Assembly (NCBI RefSeq): GCF_023074075.1
Contig: NZ_JADPKT010000003.1
Location: forward strand, 1 to 64,000
DNA: 64,000 nucleotides
Origin: Bradyrhizobium sp. 138
Lineage (GTDB): Bacteria; Pseudomonadota; Alphaproteobacteria; Rhizobiales; Xanthobacteraceae
Direction of reading: 5' to 3'
Position 1 is the stretch's first letter. Every line of letters starts with the position of its first letter. A program made the position numbers and the translations under genes. The notes beneath the pieces were generated by a model. That model made no database searches, was not told the origin of the DNA, and saw only the letters and a list, made by a program, of their open reading frames with translations. Below, in pieces: positions 1 through 7,359 of the stretch.

Positions 1-520
1 AAATGCGCACGCAGGAAGAACCGCACAGCAGCATACAGGTGGTGCCGATCACTCGGCCTTCCCTGCGCGATGGTCGGACGGCTTATGCCGTGCTCTCCCG
101 GGAGCCGAACTTTCCTTCTGGCCTCCCTCGCCCCGCGAATTGGTGATGCAGTCCGCCCGGTTGGGCTCGCTCGCACCTTCGCGACAGGCTTGACCGTGGC
201 AACGACGGCCAGGACCACACGGTTTTGCCGTACGCACGGCCCGCCATGTCACCCGCAGTCTTTCCAGCCCTGTCGACGAAGCCGGAAACTTACAGGCGAG
301 ACGAACCTGACAGCGCCGCTCGTCTGCACGCGGTTTCGGGCTCACAGGGACTACCCGCCCTGCCCGCGCCTCTCGTGCCGACGCTGCCGCGTCCACCGCA
401 AGCCCGGCTCGCGATCAAGACGACCTCGAGATCGCCCCTCTTGATGAGCCGGGATGGCCGACACATACGACAAAACCGAATTTCGGTAAAGTGGAATATT
501 TTTGCGAAGGTGGATTGACA
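1..520. other. Gene-free block, possible dispersed conserved non-coding element
   Basis: Open frames run through this block on both strands, but none has a ribosome binding site, a recognisable domain or normal amino acid composition; the translations are Arg/Ser/Cys/Pro-rich. From memory, closely similar DNA, and spurious small proteins translated from it, recur in bradyrhizobial genomes, which would fit a dispersed non-coding element. I cannot verify that here, and there is no second copy in the window. The block ends near 520, just before the palindromic repeats. Confidence 0.4.
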
Positions 521-544
521 GAAGGCGACACAAGGCCTCCTGCC

Positions 545-768
545 GTAGGGTGGGCAAAGCGAAGCGTGCCCACGTCTTCACCCGAGGGAACCGCAAGTGT
601 CTCGATATCGACGCGCACAGGGCAGGACGTTGGTGACGTACGGGACATCCCAGTGCAATTCCGAGAATGATCGTGGGCACGGCGCGCAAAGAGCGCGCCT
701 TTGCCCACCCAACAAGACCTTGCTCGTTGAGAGATCGTGGGCACGGTGCGCCTTTGCCCACCCTACGA
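545..768. repeat. Cluster of three bradyrhizobial-type palindromic repeats
   Basis: Three related units are visible. One at 545-574 reads GTAGGGTGGGCAAAGCGAAG then CGTGCCCAC. Two at 673-710 and 736-768 lie in the opposite orientation, starting CGTGGGCACGG and ending CCTTTGCCCACCC; the last also has the CTACG end. Each unit is itself an imperfect hairpin, GTGGGCA against TGCCCAC. The same family occurs near 12600, 33600 and 42200. Function is unknown; they look like RPE/REP-type intergenic repeats. Confidence 0.8.
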
Positions 769-805
769 GAGCTCGCTACGGAAACATCCACCTCGCTCGA
801 ACGCT

Positions 806-1840
806 CTAATCGGCGGCCGCCTGTGCCGGCGTGATCGTGCCGATCATCGTCTCGATCTCCGCCTTGACGCGGTCCGGCACGGCGTTCTGCACCATGTGGC
901 CGAGATCGGGCAGCACGATCAGCTTCGCATTCGGCACCATGGCGGCGAACGGGCGGGCGTGGATGCTGGTCCTGACCGTCTTGTCGGGCTCGCCGGCGAT
1001 GATCGTGACCGGGGCTTTGATCTCGCCGTAACGCGCGACCTGCGCGGCGACGGCTTCCTTCAGCGTCACCAGATCATAGGCATTGGCGATGAATTCGCGC
1101 GGGCGCAGCAGCAGGGGAGTCGCTGAATCCCGCACGAAACCATCAGGCATCATCTGCGGCAGGAACACGTTGCGCGCACCGGACTCGGCCACAAAGTAAC
1201 CGAGCGGCAGCGTGATGGTGTAGGCGAGCAGCGGGCCGATCACCGGCGTTGCCATGATCTCGTTGTAGCGGCCGACGCCGCCGCGCCAGGGATGGGTGAC
1301 GGGCGCGAGCATGACAAGCCCGGCGACGCGGGCCGGATGATCGATCGCAATCCGCGCACCGAGTGCGCCGCTCCAGGAATGCACGACGAAGACCGCCCGT
1401 TCGATCCCGAGCTTGTGAAGCGCATCGTCGATCATCCGCGCCTGGATCTGCGGCGTGGAATCCTGGCGCCGCGCGCGCGTGCTCCAGCCGTGGCCGGGAC
1501 GGTCGACCAGGATGACGCGATGGTTTTTGGCGAGGAGGTCGCCGAGCGGACGCCGCATCGCTTCGAGATTCGAGCTCGCGCCGTGCAGCATCACGATCGG
1601 CAAGCCTGCATCGCGCGGGCCGATATCGACGACGTGAAGCGTCGCGCCATCGACCTCGACCATGCTGCCTTGCGGCGGAAAGGCGCGCTGCACGGCGAGG
1701 ATTCCGGCCTGCGTGACCAGCGCCAGCAGAACCAGCGCCGTCACGACTGACATCACGATCATGGAGAGAATCCGGGAGATGCTGGGCACTGGGGAGTTAC
1801 GGGTCCGATCGGCGGCAGTTTCGATCCACCGGCCTTCCAT
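806..1840 (-). CDS. Membrane-anchored alpha/beta hydrolase
   Basis: A 344-residue alpha/beta-hydrolase-fold protein. A hydrophobic segment at about residues 27-50 should anchor it in, or export it across, the inner membrane. The oxyanion HG motif is LHGASS (85-90), the likely acid is D286 (GEPDK) and the base H315 (LGHMVQ). The nucleophile elbow is odd: it reads V-H-S-W-S around S155, so both glycines of the usual G-x-S-x-G are replaced, while the serine is kept. The ATG at 1840 follows GGTGGACGC. The substrate cannot be read from sequence; esterase, lipase or haloalkane-dehalogenase-like activity are all possible. It stands alone, transcribed towards the repeat-rich left end. Confidence 0.85.
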   Translation of the reverse strand: MEGRWIETAADRTRNSPVPSISRILSMIVMSVVTALVLLALVTQAGILAVQRAFPPQGSMVEVDGATLHVVDIGPRDAGLPIVMLHGASSNLEAMRRPLGDLLAKNHRVILVDRPGHGWSTRARRQDSTPQIQARMIDDALHKLGIERAVFVVHSWSGALGARIAIDHPARVAGLVMLAPVTHPWRGGVGRYNEIMATPVIGPLLAYTITLPLGYFVAESGARNVFLPQMMPDGFVRDSATPLLLRPREFIANAYDLVTLKEAVAAQVARYGEIKAPVTIIAGEPDKTVRTSIHARPFAAMVPNAKLIVLPDLGHMVQNAVPDRVKAEIETMIGTITPAQAAAD

Positions 1841-2094
1841 GCGTCCACCAAAAATGCCGGGGCTGTGGATATGTGCACAATTGCGGAACGTAAAAACTCA
1901 ATGGAATCAACAATATTTCAAGAGGACACGCAAGCCTCGGGACAGCTTCATGCAGCCGTCATCGCGGCTTCCATATAATCGCCATGGTCGGTTCCGCCAT
2001 CTAGGCGCGGGTGGGCGCCGATCCTCCTCGCAGGCCCCAGGGGATGTGGGAAAGACCGGCAGAATTTGTCCTGGTTTGAACCGGAGGATTTTCG

Positions 2095-2277
2095 ATGAGC
2101 TTCAGATCGAACGACACTGCGATCGACGAAATTGTCGCGAGCTGCAACGGCGACCTGCGCGGTGCCGTGCGGGCGCTGCTCCTGATCAACGAGCATCTCG
2201 AGACCGAGCTGGCAAAGGCTTACGCCGCAGCCGCCGACCACGGCCTGGTCGAGCGCGGCGGCAGCGTCCTGCACTAG
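2095..2277 (+). CDS. Small conserved protein, 60 aa
   Basis: A 60-residue acidic, helix-rich protein with a strong ribosome binding site (CCGGAGGATTTTCG before ATG). It has no signal peptide, transmembrane segment or cysteine pair. The pattern of a short leader followed by an amphipathic helix (residues 20-48, GAVRALLLINEHLETELAK) matches small conserved proteins I recall from Bradyrhizobium annotations with no known function. It is a single gene, convergent with the secreted protein at 2289-2549. No function is assigned. Confidence 0.7.
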   Translation: MSFRSNDTAIDEIVASCNGDLRGAVRALLLINEHLETELAKAYAAAADHGLVERGGSVLH

Positions 2278-2288
2278 GTGCAAGCGAC

Positions 2289-2549
2289 TTAGTTCGACCC
2301 GTCCTCGTCTTTTTCCTCGTCGGGCGTGAGTGCCGGACAGGCGCGGATCGTCGAACGGGCAAGCTTGGCATCGGCCCTGGACTTGTAGGGACCGTCGCCG
2401 AACCAGATGTCGCCGATGATGACCGGATTGCTGGTCACGATATTGCATTTTCCGGTGGCGCGGTTGCCGACCACCCAGAACAGTCCATCGGCGAAGCTCA
2501 CCGTCCCCGACGCGAGCAGCAACACACTCGCAACAATCAAACGCTTCAT
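2289..2549 (-). CDS. Small secreted protein, 86 aa
   Basis: The start MKRLIVASV is chosen because AGGAG lies about 10 bases upstream; a longer form from the ATG at 2567 would place that site inside the gene. Residues 1-20 form a Sec signal peptide with probable cleavage after VSFA. The mature part has two cysteines (in GKCNIV and IRACPAL), a repeated WFGDGPY/LFWVVGN-like aromatic pattern and an acidic tail (DEEKDEDGSN). It is probably periplasmic with one disulfide. I do not recognise the family; similar small exported proteins are common in Bradyrhizobium. Confidence 0.7.
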   Translation of the reverse strand: MKRLIVASVLLLASGTVSFADGLFWVVGNRATGKCNIVTSNPVIIGDIWFGDGPYKSRADAKLARSTIRACPALTPDEEKDEDGSN

Positions 2550-2674
2550 GGCTTTGGCTCCTGCCATGCAGGTAGGCCCGCCGCGGCGCCGACAATAGTC
2601 CTCACGACGCCGCGCTTCCGATCGTGGTTAATCCGAAGACGCCACGTTCCCTCAAGAAATGATCGAGTTCTAGG

Positions 2675-3307
2675 CTAGATATCGCGACCTTCGACCTTCT
2701 CGGTCAGCGACTTGACCTGATCGGGAATCTTTTCGAGATGCGGATTGACGGCGAGCGCCTTGCGATAGGCCTCGAGCGCGCGCTTCTCGTCGCCGACCTC
2801 CTGCATGATCATGCCGAGGCCTGCGAGCGCGCCGAAATGGCGCGGCTCCCGGATCAGCACTTGCTGGATATCCGCGAGCGAACGGCCATAGTCGTTCTGC
2901 ATGTAGTAGAGCGTGGCGCGCCGGTTCCAGGCCTCGACATAGTCGGGCCTGAGCTTGATGACCGAATCCAGCAGCTTGATCGCGACCTCGATCTTCTTGG
3001 CGTCGACCGCGGTCTTGGCGCGCGCCATCAGAAGCGCCGCGGTGTCGCTCGGGGTCTGCAGCCAGATCGCCCAGATTCGGGCCTCGACATGCTTGGCACT
3101 GACCTCGTCGGGCGCCGCCTTCAACGCGCCGAACAGGAAATCGAGATTCTTGCTGCGATCGACCTTGGGCAGCTTGGCCGGCGCTTCGGGGAGCTTCTTC
3201 TGCTTGCCGGGCGGCTCAACCTGCTGCGCCAGAGCTGGAGCGAGGCCAACGGTTCCCAGCACAAGTGCCAGACACAGGGTGCGCGCAAAAGGGAATCTCA
3301 AAGCCAT
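2675..3307 (-). CDS. Exported TPR-repeat protein
   Basis: A 210-residue protein with a signal peptide (residues 1-27, ending APALAQQ) and then a Pro/Lys-rich linker. About three tetratricopeptide repeats follow from residue 85 to 190; the clearest are YVEAWNRRATLYYMQNDYGR and ALAGLGMIMQEVGDEKRALE. TPR arrays bind protein partners, so a periplasmic scaffold role is likely, but no partner is visible. The ATG at 3307 is preferred over an in-frame TTG at 3313. It lies downstream of rpmJ on the same strand, separated by a hairpin at 3330-3353 that should terminate rpmJ transcripts. Confidence 0.8.
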   Translation of the reverse strand: MALRFPFARTLCLALVLGTVGLAPALAQQVEPPGKQKKLPEAPAKLPKVDRSKNLDFLFGALKAAPDEVSAKHVEARIWAIWLQTPSDTAALLMARAKTAVDAKKIEVAIKLLDSVIKLRPDYVEAWNRRATLYYMQNDYGRSLADIQQVLIREPRHFGALAGLGMIMQEVGDEKRALEAYRKALAVNPHLEKIPDQVKSLTEKVEGRDI

Positions 3308-3329
3308 GGCCAAAGTCTAAACGCGCAAA

Positions 3330-3353
3330 GCCGCCCTTGCAAAGCAGGGCGGC
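3330..3353 (-). terminator. Hairpin terminator of rpmJ
   Basis: Perfect 8-bp arms, GCCGCCCT and AGGGCGGC, flank an 8-base loop. On the minus strand the stem is followed by TTTGCG, a weak T run. It sits between the rpmJ stop codon and the start of the TPR gene. Confidence 0.6.
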
Positions 3354-3410
3354 GTCAAACTCGTGTGAGACCGTGGTCTTGCGGGCGCGCGGGCGTCCGG
3401 CAGGGCGAGA

Positions 3411-3536
3411 TCAGCCCTGACGCGCCTTGAAGCGGCGCTGCACCTTGTTGATCACATAGACCCGGCCCTTGCGGCGGACCAGGCGGTTGGCGCGATGGCG
3501 ACCGCGCAGCGATTTCAGCGAGTTACGGACCTTCAT
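3411..3536 (-). CDS. rpmJ: Large ribosomal subunit protein L36 (bL36)
   Basis: A 41-residue protein, [20 protein letters not shown] continuing through [20 protein letters not shown] to a final G. Length, basic charge and the conserved KVRNSL, KGRVYVI and RFKARQG patterns identify bL36. It has no cysteine, so it is the zinc-free (C-minus, YkgO-like) form usual in many alphaproteobacteria; such forms do not depend on zinc supply. It is a single gene with its own promoter (3650-3678) and terminator (3330-3353). Confidence 0.97.
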   Translation of the reverse strand: MKVRNSLKSLRGRHRANRLVRRKGRVYVINKVQRRFKARQG

Positions 3537-3649
3537 GGCAGAATCCTGAACGTTCGAAAGGCCGTGTTCGGCACTACCGTTTCGGCACGCGCGAATGTGG
3601 CAAAATGAGATTTTTCCCGCTGGCGGACGACCGCCCGGGACGGGGCGGT

Positions 3650-3678
3650 TCTTAAGGCATGGCGGGAGGGGCTGTCAA
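3650..3678 (-). promoter_or_regulatory. Probable housekeeping promoter of rpmJ
   Basis: On the minus strand, TTGACA (3673-3678), a 17-bp spacer and TTAAGA (3650-3655) give a good -35/-10 pair about 115 bases upstream of the rpmJ start. The spacing and the strong -35 are seen directly; activity is inferred. Confidence 0.5.
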
Positions 3679-3770
3679 TGTTAACTGCCGCCTTCCGAAC
3701 CGGCAAATTCGCGAAAACAACCCCATGCACAGTCGAACCGGCCGGATCGGCCTGATTTATCCCAAGAGGG

Positions 3771-3806
3771 TTCAAGCGGTTCAAGGCGTTCAAGGCTTTC
3801 AAGGAC
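3771..3806. repeat. Four 9-bp tandem repeats
   Basis: The units are TTCAAGCGG, TTCAAGGCG, TTCAAGGCT and TTCAAGGAC, a perfect TTCAAG core repeated every 9 bp. They end 15 bp before the palindrome upstream of the amidohydrolase gene, so they may be part of its control region or simple slippage. Confidence 0.85.
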
Positions 3807-3821
3807 GCCTTGCCAAATTCG

Positions 3822-3834
3822 TTATATCATATAA
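3822..3834. promoter_or_regulatory. AT-rich palindrome, candidate operator
   Basis: TTATAT-C-ATATAA is a perfect 13-bp palindrome 30 bp upstream of the amidohydrolase ATG. It overlaps a possible -10 element (TATAAT at 3830-3835). A GntR- or MarR-type repressor site is possible, but no such regulator gene is adjacent. Confidence 0.45.
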
Positions 3835-3864
3835 TCAATTCGGCAACCCGTCGGGAGGACACCC

Positions 3865-4749
3865 ATGCCGAAGCTGAAGCTGCCTGATATCGACAAAGTC
3901 GTCGCCATCGACATCCACACCCATGCCGAGGAGCCCTGCGGCTGCCATGCCGACGACGGCTATGACGATTTCCAGGCGCAGATGGCGGAGTACTTCAAGT
4001 CGCCGAACAAGCATCCGCCGACGGTGCCGGAGACCGCGGCCTATTACCGCGCCAAGAACATCGCGGCCGTGATCTTCCCGGTTGATGCCGAGCGCGAGAC
4101 CGGCTTCCGCCGCTACAACAATTACGAGATGCTGGAGGTCGCCTCCGACCATCTCGACGTCCTCATCCCCTTCGTCTCGATCGACCCGCACAAGGGCAAG
4201 CTGGGCGCGCGCGAGGCACGCAAGCTGATCGAGGAATACGGCGTGCGCGGCTTCAAATTCCACCCGACCATGCAGGGCTTCTACGCCAACGACCGCATGG
4301 CCTATCCGCTCTATGAAGAGATCAACAATGGCGGCGCGATCGCGCTGTTTCACACCGGCCAGACCGGCGTCGGCTCAGGCATGCCGGGTGGCATGGGGAT
4401 GCGGCTGAAATATTCCAACCCGATGTACATGGACGACGTCGCGGCCGATTTCCCCGACCTCAAGATCATCCTCGCCCACCCTTCCTTCCCCTGGCAGGAG
4501 GAAGCGCTGTCGGTCGCGACCCACAAGCCGAACGTCTATATCGACCTCTCGGGCTGGTCGCCAAAGTACTTCCCGCCGATCCTGGTGCGCTACATCAACT
4601 CGATCCTGCAGGACAAGATGCTGTTCGGCTCGGACTGGCCGGTGATCACGCCGGACCGCTGGCTGTCGGATTTCGCCAAGATCGACATCCGCGACGAGAT
4701 CCGGCCGAAGGTGCTGAAGGCGAACGCGCGCAAGCTGCTGGGGATTTAG
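3865..4749 (+). CDS. Amidohydrolase (amidohydrolase-2 / ACMSD-like family)
   Basis: A 294-residue cytoplasmic metal-dependent hydrolase or decarboxylase with a TIM-barrel fold. Visible ligands are D16-x-H18-x-H20 (DIHTH), H163 (LFHTGQ), H205 (LAHPSF) and D257 (FGSDWP), the set shared by the amidohydrolase-2 family that includes aminocarboxymuconate-semialdehyde and gamma-resorcylate decarboxylases. Length matches that family. GGGAGG lies just upstream of the ATG. The substrate is not predictable, though aromatic acid or lactone breakdown is typical. It is a single gene with a palindrome-containing promoter, ended by a shared bidirectional hairpin. Confidence 0.9.
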   Translation: MPKLKLPDIDKVVAIDIHTHAEEPCGCHADDGYDDFQAQMAEYFKSPNKHPPTVPETAAYYRAKNIAAVIFPVDAERETGFRRYNNYEMLEVASDHLDVLIPFVSIDPHKGKLGAREARKLIEEYGVRGFKFHPTMQGFYANDRMAYPLYEEINNGGAIALFHTGQTGVGSGMPGGMGMRLKYSNPMYMDDVAADFPDLKIILAHPSFPWQEEALSVATHKPNVYIDLSGWSPKYFPPILVRYINSILQDKMLFGSDWPVITPDRWLSDFAKIDIRDEIRPKVLKANARKLLGI

Positions 4750-4763
4750 CGTCGCGGCGCATC

Positions 4764-4793
4764 GAGGGCTTCGATCGAATGACCGAAGCCCTC
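4764..4793. terminator. Bidirectional terminator hairpin
   Basis: Perfect 10-bp arms GAGGGCTTCG and CGAAGCCCTC flank a 10-base loop, between the convergent amidohydrolase and SDR genes. There is no long T run, but position and symmetry suit termination in both directions. Confidence 0.65.
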
Positions 4794-4805
4794 ACGCACA
4801 AAACC

Positions 4806-5540
4806 TCAGACCTGCGCCAGGCCTCCATCGGCGAACACTTCGCCGCCGGTCATGAAGCTGCTGTCCGAGGACGCCAGGAACGCGGCCACCGCTCCGGTCT
4901 CGGAGGGGTCGCCGATACGCCCAATGGGTGTGGTGCTGCCGAGCGCATCAAACGCTTCCTCGCCGACGATCTCCAACGCGAGCTCCGTCTTGATCGGCCC
5001 CGGTGACAGCACATTGACGCGGATGCCGGTGCCGCGCAGGTCGAGCGCCCAACTCCGCGCCAGATTGCGGATCGCAGCCTTGGTCGCGCTGTAGATGCTG
5101 AATTGCGGCGTCCCCATCACCCCCGTGCTCGAACCCGTCAGGATGATCGACGAACCCTGGCGCATCAGCGGCAGCGCCTTCTGCACCGTGAATACCAGTC
5201 CCTTCACATTGACGTCGAAGATGTGATCGTAGTGCTCGACCGTGATCTCGCCGAGCGGCGCAAACAATCCGGTCCCGGCGTTGGCGAACAGGATATCGAG
5301 CCCGCCGCGTTCGGCTTTCACTGTGGCGTACAGTCGGTCGAGATCTGAGAGGTCCGTGACCGATCCCCTGACCGCGCGCGCCGAGGACCCCAGCTGCGCG
5401 ACGGCGGCATCGAGCGGCTCCTGGCGCCGCCCGAACAGATAGACGAACGCGCCTTCCTCGACGAACCGTTTCGCCGCTCCGAATCCGATGCCGGTGCCGC
5501 CGCCGGTCACCACTGCCGTCTTGCCTTGTAGTCTGCTCAT
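4806..5540 (-). CDS. SDR-family NAD(P)-dependent oxidoreductase
   Basis: A 244-residue classical short-chain dehydrogenase. It has the cofactor loop TGGGTGIG (12-19), the NAG motif (FANAG, 85-89) and a Ser-Tyr-Lys set at S137/138, Y150 and K154 (YSATK). The ATG at 5540 follows AAGGAGCACATC. It is divergent from an HxlR-type regulator, with 85 bp between the start codons. SDR or quinone-reductase genes beside HxlR regulators often respond to electrophiles or quinones, so that role is inferred. The substrate is unknown. Confidence 0.92.
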   Translation of the reverse strand: MSRLQGKTAVVTGGGTGIGFGAAKRFVEEGAFVYLFGRRQEPLDAAVAQLGSSARAVRGSVTDLSDLDRLYATVKAERGGLDILFANAGTGLFAPLGEITVEHYDHIFDVNVKGLVFTVQKALPLMRQGSSIILTGSSTGVMGTPQFSIYSATKAAIRNLARSWALDLRGTGIRVNVLSPGPIKTELALEIVGEEAFDALGSTTPIGRIGDPSETGAVAAFLASSDSSFMTGGEVFADGGLAQV

Positions 5541-5594
5541 GATGTGCTCCTTCACTGAGGTTGCACTGAGCTGGCGGCGTACCCACCTATCGAC

Positions 5595-5619
5595 AAGTAT
5601 GCACCTTTTGGTAAGTGCC
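5595..5619. promoter_or_regulatory. Candidate HxlR operator between divergent genes
   Basis: AAGTATGC at 5595 and TAAGTGCC at 5612 are near-direct repeats separated by nine bases, in the 85-bp gap between the SDR and its regulator. TAAGT/AAGTA cores are typical of HxlR/YodB-type sites. If this is the operator, the in-frame ATG at 5599 cannot be the regulator's start, which favours GTG 5626. Confidence 0.35.
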
Positions 5620-5625
5620 CAAAAA

Positions 5626-6066
5626 GTGTCGTCAGATCGTTCAGACCAAAATCTCGCGCCGGCGCCGGCTGAAGCAGACGTCCAGCGTTGCACCCCGACT
5701 TTGCCCGGCTTCACCTGCGGCCTCGATGCGACCTTGCGGGTCGTCTCCGGCAAGTGGAAGCCGCTGATCATGTACTTCCTCGCCCAGGACGGCCCGACCC
5801 GTTATGGCGAGCTGCGGCGCGCCGTGCGCGACGTCAGCGACAAGGTGCTGATCCAGCAGCTGAAGGAGCTGGAGGCCGACGGCCTGGTGAAGCGGACCGA
5901 CTACAAGGAAGTGCCGCCGCGGGTGGACTATAGTCTCACCCCTTTGGGTCACAGCCTCGCCCAAGCTCTGGTGCCGCTCTGCACGTGGGGCACGGAGCAT
6001 ATGGCGGAGGTCAGCCGGGTGTTCGCCGAGCGGGATGGCTGGACGACAAAGAGGACGGGCCAATGA
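5626..6066 (+). CDS. HxlR-family winged-helix transcriptional regulator
   Basis: About 146 residues. The HxlR domain starts at CGLDATLRVVSGKWKP and continues through the recognition region VSDKVLIQQLKELEADGLV and the wing DYKEVPPRVDYSLTPLG. One cysteine just before the domain (C in FTCGL) is at the position used for thiol sensing in some family members. The start is uncertain: GTG at 5626 is chosen because upstream ATGs fall in the probable operator; no clear ribosome binding site is visible. It likely represses the divergent SDR gene. Its stop overlaps the next gene's start (ATGA), so the two are translationally coupled. Confidence 0.88.
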   Translation: MSSDRSDQNLAPAPAEADVQRCTPTLPGFTCGLDATLRVVSGKWKPLIMYFLAQDGPTRYGELRRAVRDVSDKVLIQQLKELEADGLVKRTDYKEVPPRVDYSLTPLGHSLAQALVPLCTWGTEHMAEVSRVFAERDGWTTKRTGQ

Positions 6067-6794
6067 CGATCAAAGCCGTCGTGTTCGACGCCTATGGAAC
6101 GCTCTACGACATCCAGTCGGTCGCAGAGATCACCGAGGATGCGTTTCCGGGCTATGGCGAGATCATCACGCAAATCTGGCGCATCAAGCAGCTCGAATAC
6201 ACCTGGTTGCGCTCGCTGATGCAGCGCTACCAGGATTTTTCCGCGGTCACCCGCGACTCGCTCGCCTATACGCTGCGCGTGCTTGGGCTGGCCTATGAGA
6301 GCGAGGCGTTCGAGCGCGTGATCGCGAAATATCTGCATCTCGATCTCTATCCAGATGCGACAAGCGCGCTTGCAGCCTTGAAGCCACGCAAGCTTGCGAT
6401 CCTCTCCAACGGAAGCCCGGACATGCTGGACGCACTCGTGCGCAACTCCGGCCTCGACAGCCTGCTCGATGCCACCATCAGCGTCGATGCCAAGAAGATC
6501 TTCAAGCCGAGCCCAGAGGCTTATGAGCTGATCGGCGAGCAGCTCGGGAGCGCGCCGAACGAGGTTCTGTTCGTCTCCTCCAATCCCTGGGACGTGGCGG
6601 GAGCCAAGTCGTTTGGGCTGAATGTCGCCTGGATCGAGCGGGTGACGCCGGAAGCGATGGCGCTGGCTTGCGTCGAGACCGAACTCGTGGCACCGCTGAC
6701 GATGTTTAGGGCGATCCGCACCCAGATGGACGAGCTTGGCTTTGCGCCGGACCACCGCGTCAGGGCGCTGTCCGAGCTGCCAATGATTGCTTAG
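6063..6794 (+). CDS. Haloacid dehalogenase type II (HAD superfamily)
   Basis: A 243-residue HAD hydrolase. Nucleophile D9 sits in FDAYGTL; S115-N116-G117 (LSNGSPDML) is motif II, K148 (FKPSPEAY) motif III and SSNPWDVAGAKSFGL motif IV. WRIKQLEYTWLRSLM with R40 is diagnostic for L-2-haloacid dehalogenases, which displace halide from 2-haloalkanoates with inversion; the physiological substrate may differ. The ATG overlaps the regulator's stop codon by 4 bp, so it forms an operon with the HxlR gene. Confidence 0.9.
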   Translation: MTIKAVVFDAYGTLYDIQSVAEITEDAFPGYGEIITQIWRIKQLEYTWLRSLMQRYQDFSAVTRDSLAYTLRVLGLAYESEAFERVIAKYLHLDLYPDATSALAALKPRKLAILSNGSPDMLDALVRNSGLDSLLDATISVDAKKIFKPSPEAYELIGEQLGSAPNEVLFVSSNPWDVAGAKSFGLNVAWIERVTPEAMALACVETELVAPLTMFRAIRTQMDELGFAPDHRVRALSELPMIA

Positions 6795-6832
6795 GCATCG
6801 CCGTCCCGTGAGACTGGAATGAGCTGCCCGGA

Positions 6833-7300
6833 ATGAGCCTGGAATCCGTTCGCGCCTTCTTCGCCGAGAAAGCCCCCGACATCTCCGTCATCGAATCCCC
6901 GATCAGCTCGGCCACCGTGACGCTGGCCGCCGAAGCCTATGGTGTCGAGCCCGGAATGATCGCCAAGACGCTGAGCTTGCGCATCGGCGAGCGCGTGATC
7001 CTGATCGTCGCCGCCGGCACCTCACGGATGGACAACAAGAAGGTCAAGGCGCAGTTCGGCGGCAAGCCGAAGATGCTGGGGCTGGAGGAGGTCGCCGAGA
7101 TCACCGGGCACGAGGTCGGCGGCGTCTGCCCGTTCGGGCTGAAGTCGCCGCTGCCGATCTATTGCGACGTCTCCCTGAAGGCGTTCGACGTCGTGGTGCC
7201 GGCCGCGGGCTCGACCCACAGCGCGGTGCGCATCACGCCGGAGCGGATGGCCGCGCTCACCGCGGCCGAATGGGTCGATGTCTGCGAGGTCAGGCCGTAA
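6833..7300 (+). CDS. YbaK/EbsC-type aminoacyl-tRNA deacylase
   Basis: A 155-residue single-domain YbaK/ProX-like protein. The family fold is visible in AKTLSLRIGERVILIVAAG, with the conserved lysine of AKTL, then DNKKVKAQFG, VGGVCPFGL and the C-terminal region VRITPERM. These proteins clear mischarged tRNAs, such as Cys-tRNA(Pro), in trans in the cytoplasm. Which aminoacyl-tRNA this one edits cannot be told. It starts 38 bp after the dehalogenase gene on the same strand and may share its transcript. Confidence 0.88.
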   Translation: MSLESVRAFFAEKAPDISVIESPISSATVTLAAEAYGVEPGMIAKTLSLRIGERVILIVAAGTSRMDNKKVKAQFGGKPKMLGLEEVAEITGHEVGGVCPFGLKSPLPIYCDVSLKAFDVVVPAAGSTHSAVRITPERMAALTAAEWVDVCEVRP

Positions 7301-7359
7301 GGCGGCGCCGGACTGGATGCCTGATGCATTTGCCGGTCAGGCAGGCTAGCATAGCGGCC

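Larger units (their letters stand above)
3537..3864. other. 328-bp divergent intergenic region
   Basis: This region separates rpmJ (minus) from the amidohydrolase (plus). It holds the rpmJ promoter, four 9-bp tandem repeats (3771-3806), an AT-rich palindrome (3822-3834) and the ribosome binding site GGGAGGACACCC before the ATG at 3865. I see no gene in it. Confidence 0.7.

Noticed and set aside
70..444. Open frames in the left-end block
   Set aside because: Low-complexity Arg/Ser/Cys-rich translations on both strands with no ribosome binding sites.
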